From Dehalococcoidia bacterium (GTDB lineage Bacteria > Chloroflexota > Dehalococcoidia > GIF9 > UBA5629), in contig JBAZEK010000001.1 of the NCBI GenBank assembly GCA_041653995.1, positions 372,001 to 436,000 on the forward strand: a DNA stretch of 64,000 bases, in the 5' to 3' direction. Shown piece after piece: positions 35,017 through 44,045 of the stretch. A program made the translations under genes and the position numbers. Within the stretch, counting starts at the first letter, position 1; every line of letters begins with the position of its first letter. The notes beneath the pieces were generated by a model that saw only the letters and a list, made by a program, of their open reading frames with translations, was not told the origin of the DNA and did no database searches.

Positions 35017-36678
35017 ATGAATCCGGAAAATCCAAAAGCTAAAGGTGGCGCCCAGGGTGGGGCTGCCCAGCCGGGAATCGCCAAGCTGAACGTCCAGTAT
35101 GCAGCGCCCATGCCGCAAGCTCTGGGATTGATCCCGGAAGATGTGGCGAAAAGATACAAAGTGCTTCCGCTGGCGCTGGAAAACAATACTCTGCGAATTT
35201 TCATGGCCAATCCCGGCGATGTACTGACAGTTGAAAATCTGTCTATTTATACCAGGAGGCGCATAGAGCCGGTCGCCGCCTCGGAAGCTGATATCAAGGA
35301 GGGGATCGAGTACAATTATCGTGCTCTTAAGGAGGCTTCTAAACTGGTTGGCGGTCCCGGCTCGATTACTGCGCCGGAAAGCACACCGCCTCCACGTACT
35401 ACGGGTGTAAATAAAACTCCGGCTGCTCCTAAATCTGCCGGTCAGGCACAGGTCAGCGGTGTTGCCCCGCTCCCCCAGTATGACGACAGGGTGCTTCCTC
35501 CCGAGATAACCAGCGATTCACCCATCGCGCATCAGCTCGATAAAATGCTGGATGACGCCATCAGGGCGAGAGCCTCGGATATACACATCGAGCCGGATGA
35601 GAATAAGCTGCGCGTCCGCTTCAGAATAGACGGCATATTGCACGAGGTGGCCTCTTTGCCGCTGACAGTACACAATGGTCTTATCTCTCGTATCAAGATA
35701 CTGTCAGACATGAATATCGCTGATCACAGGCGACCGCAGGACGGCCAGTTCTCCTTCGATTCAGACAACAAATATATTGACGTGCGCGTGGCGACTGTCA
35801 ACACGGTTAATGGCGAAATGGCTGTATTACGTCTGCTGGATAAATCGGTGGCAGCGCTGGCCTTGCCTCAGGTAGGTTTCCTGCGGGAGAGCCAGGAGAT
35901 GTTTGAGCAGATGCTGATGATGCCCTATGGTATGGTGCTTATCAGCGGTCCCACAGGAGCAGGCAAGACGACCACTCTCTATGCCGCAGTTAATTCACTG
36001 GACCAGGTGGGCAAGAACATAATTACCGTGGAGGACCCGGTAGAATACCGATTTTCAAATATCAACCAGATACAGGTAAATATCAAAGCGGGCCTGACAT
36101 TTGCCAGCGGGCTGCGTGCTATCGTAAGGCTCGATCCCGATGTTATCCTGGTGGGCGAAATTCGCGACAGCGAGACTGCCCTGATAGCCGTACAATCAGC
36201 GCTGACCGGCCACCTTGTGTTGTCTTCGGTTCACGCCAACGATACGGTGGGAGCAGTCTTTCGACTGATCGACCTGGGAGTTGAACCCTTCCTGATCAGT
36301 TCAGCGCTTATTGGCATTTTAGCGCAACGCATGGTGCGGCGTGTTTGCCCGCATTGTGCTCGCAAGGTGACGGCGCCGCTGGTTGAGCAGATAGCCTATG
36401 AAAAAGAGATGGGCGAGGCCAGGTCGGAGTTCATGTATGGAGAAGGCTGTAAAGTGTGCGTTTACACCGGCTATCTCGGCCGCACCGCCATATTTGAGAT
36501 ACTGACGATATCGGATAATATCCGCAGAATGATTGTTGGAGGCTCCGGCAACACCGATATCAGGGCTGCGGCGCTCAGCGAGGGGCTGGTGCCTATCGCG
36601 CGCTACGGTATGATGCAGGCCAAGGCCGGCATTACAACCCCCTACGAAGTACTGCGGAATGCTTATACTATCTCCTGA
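35017..36678 (+). CDS. pilB: Type IV pilus assembly ATPase
   Basis: Cytoplasmic extension motor of the type IV pilus. 553 residues, usual PilB/GspE size. An N-terminal MshEN-type domain at about 25-115 (a fold that binds cyclic di-GMP in some homologues) is followed by a Pro/Ala linker and the secretion ATPase domain. That domain has Walker A GPTGAGKTTT at about 310-319, an Asp box, Walker B LDPDVILVGEIRD and a His box. The tetracysteine zinc motif is C444-x2-C447 and C478-x2-C481, typical of assembly rather than retraction ATPases. First gene of the pilus locus. Confidence 0.95.
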   Translation: MNPENPKAKGGAQGGAAQPGIAKLNVQYAAPMPQALGLIPEDVAKRYKVLPLALENNTLRIFMANPGDVLTVENLSIYTRRRIEPVAASEADIKEGIEYNYRALKEASKLVGGPGSITAPESTPPPRTTGVNKTPAAPKSAGQAQVSGVAPLPQYDDRVLPPEITSDSPIAHQLDKMLDDAIRARASDIHIEPDENKLRVRFRIDGILHEVASLPLTVHNGLISRIKILSDMNIADHRRPQDGQFSFDSDNKYIDVRVATVNTVNGEMAVLRLLDKSVAALALPQVGFLRESQEMFEQMLMMPYGMVLISGPTGAGKTTTLYAAVNSLDQVGKNIITVEDPVEYRFSNINQIQVNIKAGLTFASGLRAIVRLDPDVILVGEIRDSETALIAVQSALTGHLVLSSVHANDTVGAVFRLIDLGVEPFLISSALIGILAQRMVRRVCPHCARKVTAPLVEQIAYEKEMGEARSEFMYGEGCKVCVYTGYLGRTAIFEILTISDNIRRMIVGGSGNTDIRAAALSEGLVPIARYGMMQAKAGITTPYEVLRNAYTIS

Positions 36679-36828
36679 ACGTTCGTTTTCTTCGATGCAG
36701 GGCCTTTTCTTCTGATATACCTGAAACGGTGTAGGACAATAGTACTGGTATTGTTTTGACCAAGTGCCTATTTACAATTTATTCTTCTCGTGTATCATAA
36801 TAGAGGTATAGTATCTTCTGAATAGCAA

Positions 36829-38040
36829 ATGTATTACGAATATATAGGTTATACGGCTGACAGGCGGGTGGTCAAAGGCAAGATTGACGCTGCCGGGGAG
36901 AAAGAGGCGGGGGATAGATTGGCGTCCAATGGCTACCAGATACTGAGCCTAAAGGCGTCTGGTGGTGCTGCGATCACGGGGATGCCGGCACTGTTTGAGA
37001 GGAGAGCAAAACCAGAGGAGATAATAATGTTCTCGAGACAGCTTGCTCTTCTGCTTGAATCGGGTGTGGGCATTGTGCAAGGCCTCGACCTGCTGAAAGT
37101 ACAGACCACCAACAAAGCATTTGCCGGTATGCTGGATACCATAATATCCGACCTGCGAGCGGGCAGCCCCCTTTCCGTTGCGCTGGATAAGCAGCCCAGG
37201 GCGTTTAACAAGATGTATTGCAAGATGATCGCAGTCGGTGAACAAACAGGCCAGCTGGAGAGCGTTCTACGCAACCTGGCCAGCTACGCCGAGCAGTCCA
37301 CGGCCGCCATGCGCAAGATAAGGCAAGCCATGACCTATCCCATCATAGTGATAATACTGGCTATTTGCGTGGGTTTCCTTGCGGTAACGTTTATCCTTCC
37401 TCCTATAATGGACATGTTTAAATCCCTGGGCGGCAAGCTTCCTCTTATAACCCAGATACTGATTTCTTTTGTTGGATTTATGGGGAACTATGGTATCTTT
37501 GTAATGCTGGCAGTAGTTGCGCTCAGCAGCATAGTATATATGTATACCAGGACACCGGACGGTACTTTACAGAAGGACAGATTTTTACTGTACCTGCCTG
37601 TCCTGGGCAGGCTGAACCTTATCAATACGCTGGCGCGTATCTGCCGCAGCATAACCATTCTTTTCCGGTCAGGTCTGCCTCTGCCGGAGATACTTAAACT
37701 CACAGCCGAGTCCAGCGGAAACAAGGTTATCTACAATGCATTGATGGAAGTTGAGAAGGACATCATTAAGGGGGAGGGGTTGGCTTCAGCTATGAGCAGA
37801 CATCCCGAGTTCCTGCCGTTAATGGTGGAAATGACACGTGTTGGTGAGGAGACGGGAAACCTGGATAATACACTTACCATTGTTGCTGACAGTTTTGAAA
37901 TAGAAGCAACAGATAAACTTCAAACAATTCTGGGCATGATTGAGCCGGCTATGACCATAATTATTGGTTTGGGTGTGGCGTTCCTGGCATTGTCCATTTT
38001 CATCCCTATCTATTCAAGCATGAGCCTGATTGGGAGGTGA
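36829..38040 (+). CDS. pilC: Type IV pilus inner-membrane platform protein
   Basis: 403-residue polytopic platform protein of the PilC/GspF family. Two cytoplasmic T2SSF domains, about 58-185 (FSRQLALLLESGVGIVQGLDLL) and about 260-385 (LARICRSITILFRSGLPLPEILKL), are each followed by membrane helices (about 170-195, 220-240, 375-398). It couples PilB and PilT to pilin insertion and removal. The upstream gap (36679-36828) contains TTTTGACC at 36754 and the sequence CTATTTA, both also found in the pilB promoter, so it may have its own promoter. Confidence 0.95.
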   Translation: MYYEYIGYTADRRVVKGKIDAAGEKEAGDRLASNGYQILSLKASGGAAITGMPALFERRAKPEEIIMFSRQLALLLESGVGIVQGLDLLKVQTTNKAFAGMLDTIISDLRAGSPLSVALDKQPRAFNKMYCKMIAVGEQTGQLESVLRNLASYAEQSTAAMRKIRQAMTYPIIVIILAICVGFLAVTFILPPIMDMFKSLGGKLPLITQILISFVGFMGNYGIFVMLAVVALSSIVYMYTRTPDGTLQKDRFLLYLPVLGRLNLINTLARICRSITILFRSGLPLPEILKLTAESSGNKVIYNALMEVEKDIIKGEGLASAMSRHPEFLPLMVEMTRVGEETGNLDNTLTIVADSFEIEATDKLQTILGMIEPAMTIIIGLGVAFLALSIFIPIYSSMSLIGR

Positions 38041-38045
38041 TTTGG

Positions 38046-38480
38046 ATGGTCAGCCTCCGCGGCGTACAGAAGGGCGTATCTTTAACAGAGGTATTGATTG
38101 CGCTATTCATTCTTTCTGTTGTCGGGGCAGTGATAGTTGCCGGCGTCTTCGTTGCGGTTAAAGGTAATGATGTCTCGCGTACGCACATAGTGGCGGAAGG
38201 GCTGGCCAGATATGAGCTCGAATACTTGAAGGATGTGTGCACGGAAAACTGGACGGTTGCTCCATGGGCCTACACCCTACCCGGGCCACCGGCCCCACCC
38301 TGGGATAATTCGCATATTGTTTTGCCCTCCGGCTACGAAGGATTTTCCGTCACTGTATCTGCAGAGCCTTTGACCGGCGCTCCTTATTTCAGCGATAACC
38401 GGACTCAGAAAGTAACCGCTGCCGTATTTTATGCAGGCAAATCGGTGCTCTCTATCGAGCAGTATCTTGTACAGCAATGA
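38046..38480 (+). CDS. Pseudopilin with type III signal (cassette 1, first gene)
   Basis: About 144 residues from the ATG at 38046; GGGAGGTGA lies just upstream and includes the pilC stop. The prepilin leader is cleaved after G10 (VQKG/VSLTEV), with the conserved Glu at mature position 5, followed by a 20-residue hydrophobic helix. The globular part is short. It is most similar to the protein at 40567-41013: both have G-V-S-L-x-E-V-L-I-A-L-F-I-L-S and RAEGLAKYELEY-like sequence. Likely a minor pilin of the PilV/GspI type. Confidence 0.88.
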   Translation: MVSLRGVQKGVSLTEVLIALFILSVVGAVIVAGVFVAVKGNDVSRTHIVAEGLARYELEYLKDVCTENWTVAPWAYTLPGPPAPPWDNSHIVLPSGYEGFSVTVSAEPLTGAPYFSDNRTQKVTAAVFYAGKSVLSIEQYLVQQ

Positions 38481-38497
38481 GCAGGGGAAACGAATAG

Positions 38498-39034
38498 ATG
38501 AACACGTTTATCAACAGGAATAGAGGGCAGCCCGGTTTCACATTGATGGAATTGCTTGTTACCATAGCCATTCTGGGCGTGATTTCAGGTACCATGGCGC
38601 TGACCTTCAGCCTGGCAACCAATATTACACGGACTGATTCTGCCCAGAGCATCGTGCTCAGCCAGGCCCATCTGGGGGCGGCATGGATTACCAGGGATGT
38701 TCAAAGTGCGGCAATTGTCACACCGGTCAACTCGCCGACCAGATTACTGAGCTTGCAGCGTTTCATCTGGAATGGGGCGGCTTTCGAAAGCGGTGCACAA
38801 ATTCACTACGACATTGCATCGAACGGTAACATGACCAGAACTCTGAGCGACAGCCGGGGTACCAGCGTTTTACAGGTTGCGCAGTATATCAGCTATCCTG
38901 ATCCTGATACGTATTTTGTGAAAGGTCCATCAACCGTCTCCGAGAATAATACATACTTATTGAAATTGAATGCATCCTATGGGGGCAGCAGTTTCAAAGC
39001 ACGATACAAAATCGCACAGAAGGTGACGCAATGA
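38498..39034 (+). CDS. Pseudopilin with type III signal (cassette 1, second gene)
   Basis: 178 residues. Leader cleaved after G13 (RGQPG/FTLMEL), Glu at mature +5, long hydrophobic helix, then a beta-rich globular domain with ITRDVQSA and SLQRFIWNG. Resembles PilW/GspJ-type minor pilins in size and in the WITRDVQSA motif. Its counterpart in cassette 2 is at 41023-41550. Confidence 0.88.
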   Translation: MNTFINRNRGQPGFTLMELLVTIAILGVISGTMALTFSLATNITRTDSAQSIVLSQAHLGAAWITRDVQSAAIVTPVNSPTRLLSLQRFIWNGAAFESGAQIHYDIASNGNMTRTLSDSRGTSVLQVAQYISYPDPDTYFVKGPSTVSENNTYLLKLNASYGGSSFKARYKIAQKVTQ

Positions 39035-39076
39035 TAATACCCTGTCCATTAGCGCTGCGGCTGTAGGGCTATTGAT

Positions 39077-40237
39077 ATGTATAAAGTAATAAAAGAGATC
39101 AAGTGTATTTGCAGTGATCAGTCGGGCATGGCGCTGCCGATGGCCCTGATATTGCTGGTTCTGGCATCCATCGTAATTGTACCCGGCCTCTGGGCGTTGC
39201 AGTCCTTTCTGGTCATCAATCAGGACAGCGAGACCGATACTATGGGATACTATGCGGCCGATGCCGGTATCTCAGATGTCATCTGGCGTTTTAACCAGAG
39301 GATGAGCCCGCCTTTTCCCTACACGCTGTCCTATAAAGTCAATGGCATGGACGTGACTCTGAGCGAGGTTAAACAACGTGTAGTTGCTGGACCGGCAACT
39401 ATATATTCGATTCAATCAACAGCCAGCCAAGGGCAGAGAGCGATCTACAGCATCTTCGCTGAAGTCAATGTGAATACGAGTGTCTCGCCCTTCGATTATG
39501 CCATAGCCACCACGGGGGGCGATATCAATATTTATAATCCGGCCAGAGTAACGTCGACACCGCCGGGTCACGGTGACATATTCGCCACGGGTAATATTAA
39601 TTTAACAGGGGGATGCGGAAGCGTTGACGGTATAACGACCGCAACAGGTTCGATCAGTCCTTCAGGCTGTACCGACAGCTATCCCAATGTCACTCCCATC
39701 ACCTTTGCAGTGCTGGATACATCCTGGTATCTTAGCGAAGCGGATAAAGGCGGCCCCGCGGCGCCTGTAGGGGAGATTAAGAAGCAAACGAATTATCACC
39801 TGGGTCCGAAGCATATCATCGGCGACCTGAATATAACTACCAACTCGTCTATTATTCTGGACGGCGTGGTCTGGGTGGATGGGAGCATATATATTAAAAG
39901 CAGCAGCGTAACCTGTTCAGGCAATGGTTATCTGGTTGCCAGCGGCCCGGGCCATAACATCACCGTAGAGGTCGGTTCTGAGCTGGATAGGACTATTAAC
40001 CTGCTGTGTCTGGATGGAGATGTCACCGTGACTCAAAGCGCTGAGATCGGGTCCATTTACGCCCCAAACGGTGATATTACAATGTTGAATAACGGGACGG
40101 TTTTCGGCAGTCTGATAGGAAGATCGGTAACCGTAGCGAATAACCGCACGATAAATTTCCAGGTCAGCATAGGCACTCCTTTGCCCGGCATAATTGCCAG
40201 CGGAACCGGCGCGATGCTGAGTAAATATAGCCAGTAG
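39077..40237 (+). CDS. PilX-like minor pilin with beta-helix repeat domain (cassette 1, third gene)
   Basis: 386 residues. The N-terminus QSG/MALPMALILLVLASIVIV is a prepilin-like leader lacking the +5 Glu, as in PilX/GspK-type proteins. GYYAADAGISDVIWRF is the conserved YxAxxAG segment after the helix. The C-terminal half (about 150-370) consists of short repeats such as GDINIYN, GDLNIT, GSIYIKS, GDVTVTQ and GDITMLN, typical of a right-handed beta-helix related to polymer-forming/bactofilin-like domains. It may sit at the pilus tip as an adhesive or priming subunit; that is inference. Confidence 0.82.
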   Translation: MYKVIKEIKCICSDQSGMALPMALILLVLASIVIVPGLWALQSFLVINQDSETDTMGYYAADAGISDVIWRFNQRMSPPFPYTLSYKVNGMDVTLSEVKQRVVAGPATIYSIQSTASQGQRAIYSIFAEVNVNTSVSPFDYAIATTGGDINIYNPARVTSTPPGHGDIFATGNINLTGGCGSVDGITTATGSISPSGCTDSYPNVTPITFAVLDTSWYLSEADKGGPAAPVGEIKKQTNYHLGPKHIIGDLNITTNSSIILDGVVWVDGSIYIKSSSVTCSGNGYLVASGPGHNITVEVGSELDRTINLLCLDGDVTVTQSAEIGSIYAPNGDITMLNNGTVFGSLIGRSVTVANNRTINFQVSIGTPLPGIIASGTGAMLSKYSQ

Positions 40238-40566
40238 GTTCATCTGTCATCAGTGTGGCATCCGTAATTCAACAGTTGAAGCCGTGTATTCAGCAGTCAG
40301 CAATATTACCAACCCCCGGCGTGTCTTGAGTTAATAATTCTATTGTTGATCCACTGTTCTTAATCCGGAGCCGCCCGGCTGCCGGATATTGTTTCACTGT
40401 AACTCCTGCAATACGTCACTTTGCTGGAGAAGCTTCAACTCCTCTGTTATACTATGATGTAGAAGCTGATTGTAGCGAATGTCTTACAGGAATGTTGGAG
40501 ATTTGAGATGATACATGCTACTGCGCGCAGTATTCGAGAAACGGATAGAAAAGTTTACAAATTGAT
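40238..40566. other. 329-base gap between the two pseudopilin cassettes
   Basis: No supportable gene. The sequence is not a remnant of either cassette as far as I can see. A possible -10, TATACT, followed by TATGAT, lies near 40448-40457, so cassette 2 may have its own promoter. A GGAG at about 40495-40510 has no frame after it. Confidence 0.55.
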
Positions 40567-41013
40567 ATGATATTGAAGCGTTTTCTGGGCGGTCAGCGGG
40601 GAGTGTCGCTGATCGAAGTTTTAATTGCGCTGTTTATTCTTTCGCTTGTCGGGCTGGCTATTATCGGAGGGGCATATATTAATGTACGGAGCGCCGAAGT
40701 ATCCCGTGAAAACATAAGGGCGGAAGGATTGGCTAAATACGAACTGGAGTATGTGCAATCGGTCGCGGCCAGCAACTGGAACGGGATAGTAAGCCAGATC
40801 AGTCCTTACACCATACCTTCCGGCCAGGGTCCGTTGTGGGATGTCACGCATGATGGAAGCGACCTGCCGGCCGAATACATCGGTTACTCAGTTACAATTA
40901 CCATCAACCCCATACCGGGATACGATAGTAATATTCGTGAAGTTAAAGCGGAAGTGTATCACAGGGGAAATAAAGAGGCCAGCATAGACACCTATGTGGT
41001 GAATAATCAATAG
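40567..41013 (+). CDS. Pseudopilin with type III signal (cassette 2, first gene)
   Basis: 148 residues. Leader cleaved after G12 (GGQRG/VSLIEV), Glu at +5, hydrophobic helix ending in GGAYINVRS. Paralogue of 38046-38480 over its whole length: same leader, the REN/RTH-I-x-AEGLAxYELEY stretch, and similar C-terminal strand and length. PilV/GspI-like minor pilin. Confidence 0.88.
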   Translation: MILKRFLGGQRGVSLIEVLIALFILSLVGLAIIGGAYINVRSAEVSRENIRAEGLAKYELEYVQSVAASNWNGIVSQISPYTIPSGQGPLWDVTHDGSDLPAEYIGYSVTITINPIPGYDSNIREVKAEVYHRGNKEASIDTYVVNNQ

Positions 41014-41022
41014 ACTTTTCAC

Positions 41023-41550
41023 ATGATGTTTAAGCGAGTATTCGACATTTCAAGCGGCGCAAACCGGGGATTTACCCTGATTGAGGTTCTTGTCATGATA
41101 GCCATTCTGGGCGCGATAACAGGCATCATGGCGATGACATTTGGCATGGTTACGCGTACGATAGCAACTAATACCGCTGAGAATCTGATGATGAGCCAGG
41201 TAAACCAGGCAGCTAACTGGATAGCCAAGGATGTAGAAAGCTCCAGCAGTGTATCCACCGATGACGGGACGGTTCTATGCTCGATGCAACGTTATGTCTG
41301 GGATGGGAACGAAATATCGGGAAGCACAACTGTAGAATATATTGTGATAGGAGGGATACTGCTTCGTCGCGTGGATGGTGGAGCGGGGCAAACTGTTGCT
41401 CAATTCATCGCCTATCCGGATGCCGACACAACATTTGTTCAGGCTCCGTCGGCGCCATTCCAGAGTAATACCTATGTTTTAAAGCTGAAGTCGGTATATA
41501 AAAACGGCGAATATAAACAGGAATTCAAGATGAGGCAGAGAGCGCCATGA
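41023..41550 (+). CDS. Pseudopilin with type III signal (cassette 2, second gene)
   Basis: 175 residues. Leader cleaved after G16 (GANRG/FTLIEV), Glu at +5. Paralogue of 38498-39034, sharing WIAKDVESSS versus WITRDVQSA, SMQRYVWDG versus SLQRFIWNG, and the C-terminal YPDADTTFVQAPS versus YPDPDTYFVKGPS. PilW/GspJ-like minor pilin. Confidence 0.88.
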   Translation: MMFKRVFDISSGANRGFTLIEVLVMIAILGAITGIMAMTFGMVTRTIATNTAENLMMSQVNQAANWIAKDVESSSSVSTDDGTVLCSMQRYVWDGNEISGSTTVEYIVIGGILLRRVDGGAGQTVAQFIAYPDADTTFVQAPSAPFQSNTYVLKLKSVYKNGEYKQEFKMRQRAP

Positions 41551-41565
41551 TCTGCGGGTACCTGA

Positions 41566-43359
41566 ATGATTAAAGCAATCGTTGTGTGGTTTGGTAAAGG
41601 GCAAACCGGCATGGCATTGCCGATGGCGCTGGTGTTGCTGGTCGCTGCATCGGTGATCGTGGTACCGAGTCTCTGGGCTGTGCAATCTCTTCTGACAATT
41701 AACAGGAACGTAAGTCAAGATACACAGGCATACTATGCGGCCGAAGCCGGCGTGGCGGACCTTATCTGGAAATACAAGTACAGCACTACCCCTACGGCTC
41801 CTTATACTTTGCATGATATTAATGGAATTGATGTTGAGGTGATACCGGTTAAGACCAGCGGCCAGGATTATTACTGGATATCGAGAGCTGAAGCCGGCCC
41901 GGTCAGTAATGCTGAGGTATATTTACACATCCGGCAAACGGGCTCACAGGGCAACAATATCTTCGAGCATGCGGTGGCCAGCCTGGATGGCGATATCGTA
42001 ATGAGCGGCGGCACTGTGGTCAAATCCGATGACGTGGTGCTCATTGACAACTGTGACAGCACCTGGTCAAGGAAAGCATCTTCCACACATATAGCATGTT
42101 CCACGGTCACATCCAATCCATATGTCGAGACCAATGTATACTGGGACACATCTCCCAGAAGCTCAAAGCTGGATATCAAAGCTGCTGCCGTTGTTGAGGC
42201 CCTGGCATATCGTAATACAACCTCAACCGATATAAGCAATTATAAATATGTTTCAGTATGGCTTTATTCGACCAAGGCGTTGAATGCCGGTGATATCAGA
42301 TTCATGATAGCCACGGCCAATGCTCTGGGCGGGACAGTGGAATACATGAATATTCCCGGCCTGCCGGCTAATACCGGCACCAGGGTACTGATGAACATTG
42401 CCAATCCGTCTTCGTTTACCACTGTCAAATCGATAGGCGTTTACCAGGCTGTGGATAAGAGCGCCTTTATTCTGTATGTGGATAATGTGATTGCCACCAA
42501 CGATATCTCAGATGGAAATATATATTCCAATAGCGGTGTAAACCTTCAACCAAGCGCCACGGTCTACGGTGACGCTTCCGCCAACGGCTCCATTATCGTT
42601 AATACCAGTGGAGGCGCCAAAATATATGGTACCCAGAATCCAGGCGCTCCTTTGTGGACTCCTCAACTCATCGATATAAACAAATATAAAAACGAAGCGA
42701 ATATCAAGGGTGGCACAGTCTATCCGACGCTCAGTACAGCCTGGGATACGTCTGATCTGGGGCAGATAACGGTGAACGGAAATGCCAGCATTAACTGGTC
42801 GTCATACAATATTACGATGGGACCGGCATGGATTGGAGGTAACCTGAACATAAGTACCAATACTATAACGATGGGACCAACTTATGTTGTCGGCGACATG
42901 AGTATAAGCGGCAGCTCAAACGTAACCTTGCAGGGAACTGTATATGTGGAAGGAAATCTTTCGATTTCAGGCGGCGCCGTTGTGCAGGGGCCATATACCA
43001 TTGTGGCAAAACAGATCACGGTCAGCGGTAATTCGGATGTTCATATTGACAAAGGCAGCGTCCCGTTTATGATAGCCTATGATGGGGATTTTATTATCTC
43101 GGGCAGTTCACATATTGCGGCCGTAGTATACGCGCCTAATGGAACAGCCAACGTCAGTGGAGGAACACCCAGTGACTTTGGCTATAATATCTACGGGGCT
43201 GTTGTCGCCCAGAATGTGATCATGTCAGGCAGCACCACTGTAAAATACATGACCGGACTTGAGACGCTGCCATGGCCGCCGGGTTGGGGTCTGGGTGGGG
43301 GACCCGCAGGTGGTGGAGGAACTACGGTGACCACGATATTGGGATATGACCACCGTTGA
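41566..43359 (+). CDS. PilX-like minor pilin with lectin-like insert and beta-helix (cassette 2, third gene)
   Basis: 597 residues. The N-terminus GQTG/MALPMALVLLVAASVIVV and YYAAEAGVADLIWKY match the 39077-40237 protein. Between the stalk and the beta-helix is an extra domain of about 150 residues (160-310) that looks like a jelly-roll carbohydrate-binding module: it opens with IDNCDSTW, has NYKYVSVWLYSTKAL in the core and ends with SAFILYVDNVIA. The beta-helix (about 315-570) has many G-N/S-I-x-S-x-x turns. The C-terminus is Gly/Pro-rich. Likely a tip-located adhesin-like minor pilin; inference only. Confidence 0.82.
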   Translation: MIKAIVVWFGKGQTGMALPMALVLLVAASVIVVPSLWAVQSLLTINRNVSQDTQAYYAAEAGVADLIWKYKYSTTPTAPYTLHDINGIDVEVIPVKTSGQDYYWISRAEAGPVSNAEVYLHIRQTGSQGNNIFEHAVASLDGDIVMSGGTVVKSDDVVLIDNCDSTWSRKASSTHIACSTVTSNPYVETNVYWDTSPRSSKLDIKAAAVVEALAYRNTTSTDISNYKYVSVWLYSTKALNAGDIRFMIATANALGGTVEYMNIPGLPANTGTRVLMNIANPSSFTTVKSIGVYQAVDKSAFILYVDNVIATNDISDGNIYSNSGVNLQPSATVYGDASANGSIIVNTSGGAKIYGTQNPGAPLWTPQLIDINKYKNEANIKGGTVYPTLSTAWDTSDLGQITVNGNASINWSSYNITMGPAWIGGNLNISTNTITMGPTYVVGDMSISGSSNVTLQGTVYVEGNLSISGGAVVQGPYTIVAKQITVSGNSDVHIDKGSVPFMIAYDGDFIISGSSHIAAVVYAPNGTANVSGGTPSDFGYNIYGAVVAQNVIMSGSTTVKYMTGLETLPWPPGWGLGGGPAGGGGTTVTTILGYDHR

Positions 43360-43427
43360 CGGTGGCTTTGGGTTTACTATACAGGTTTAATGTATAATAG
43401 GAATAAATAACTCAAGAATAAAAGATA

Positions 43428-44024
43428 GTGGCATCGCCAGTAGAAGCACCTAAAGCACCCAATCCAAATATATTGCAACGTCTGCCGCGCCTCAGTACAT
43501 CCGTCTGGATGATACTTATCCTTGCCCTGTTTTTAATTGTCATCGTGCCCATGGTCACCGATTATATCGAACAGATATCCCAACAGGCTGCCATCCAAAC
43601 ACAATTAGACCAGGTGCAGGCTCAGCTTGATGTATTTGAATCAAGAATGACCTCTCAGAGTATTGCCGCAGGCGAGTCAGCGAAATTAAAAGCGGAAGTT
43701 GAAGCTGCTGAGCTGCAGTATAAGAAAGTCGAGGATAATCCCGAGGTATCAAAAATAATCATGGACCTGGCATGGGACAACGATATCACTATCGTTGATA
43801 TGAATGTCTCTCAGTCGCTCAACAAGATACTGGGCACGGATTACCCTGTGCTGAGTTACTCTCTTAGCCTGTCCGGCCAGGTGGCCAATTTTCAGAATTT
43901 TCTTATAGCAGTCGGTAAGAGAATACCTTTATGCCAGTTTACCAGTGTTACTATCAGGCCGGCCCAGGTACATGGAGAGTTAGACAGCGCTTCGATAAAT
44001 CTTCAGGTTTATTGTAACAACTGA
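43428..44024 (+). CDS. pilO: PilO-like pilus alignment protein
   Basis: 198 residues, starting at GTG 43428. Short cytoplasmic N-terminus, one membrane helix at about 25-43, a coiled coil at about 48-110, then a small ferredoxin-like domain typical of PilO (SYSLSLSGQVANFQNFLIAVGKRIP). It would link the pilus machine across the membrane together with PilM and PilN. No PilP or PilQ gene is found. Here pilO precedes the pilM-pilN fusion, the reverse of the common order. Confidence 0.75.
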   Translation: MASPVEAPKAPNPNILQRLPRLSTSVWMILILALFLIVIVPMVTDYIEQISQQAAIQTQLDQVQAQLDVFESRMTSQSIAAGESAKLKAEVEAAELQYKKVEDNPEVSKIIMDLAWDNDITIVDMNVSQSLNKILGTDYPVLSYSLSLSGQVANFQNFLIAVGKRIPLCQFTSVTIRPAQVHGELDSASINLQVYCNN

Positions 44025-44045
44025 GCTTAACCATAATAACATTGC

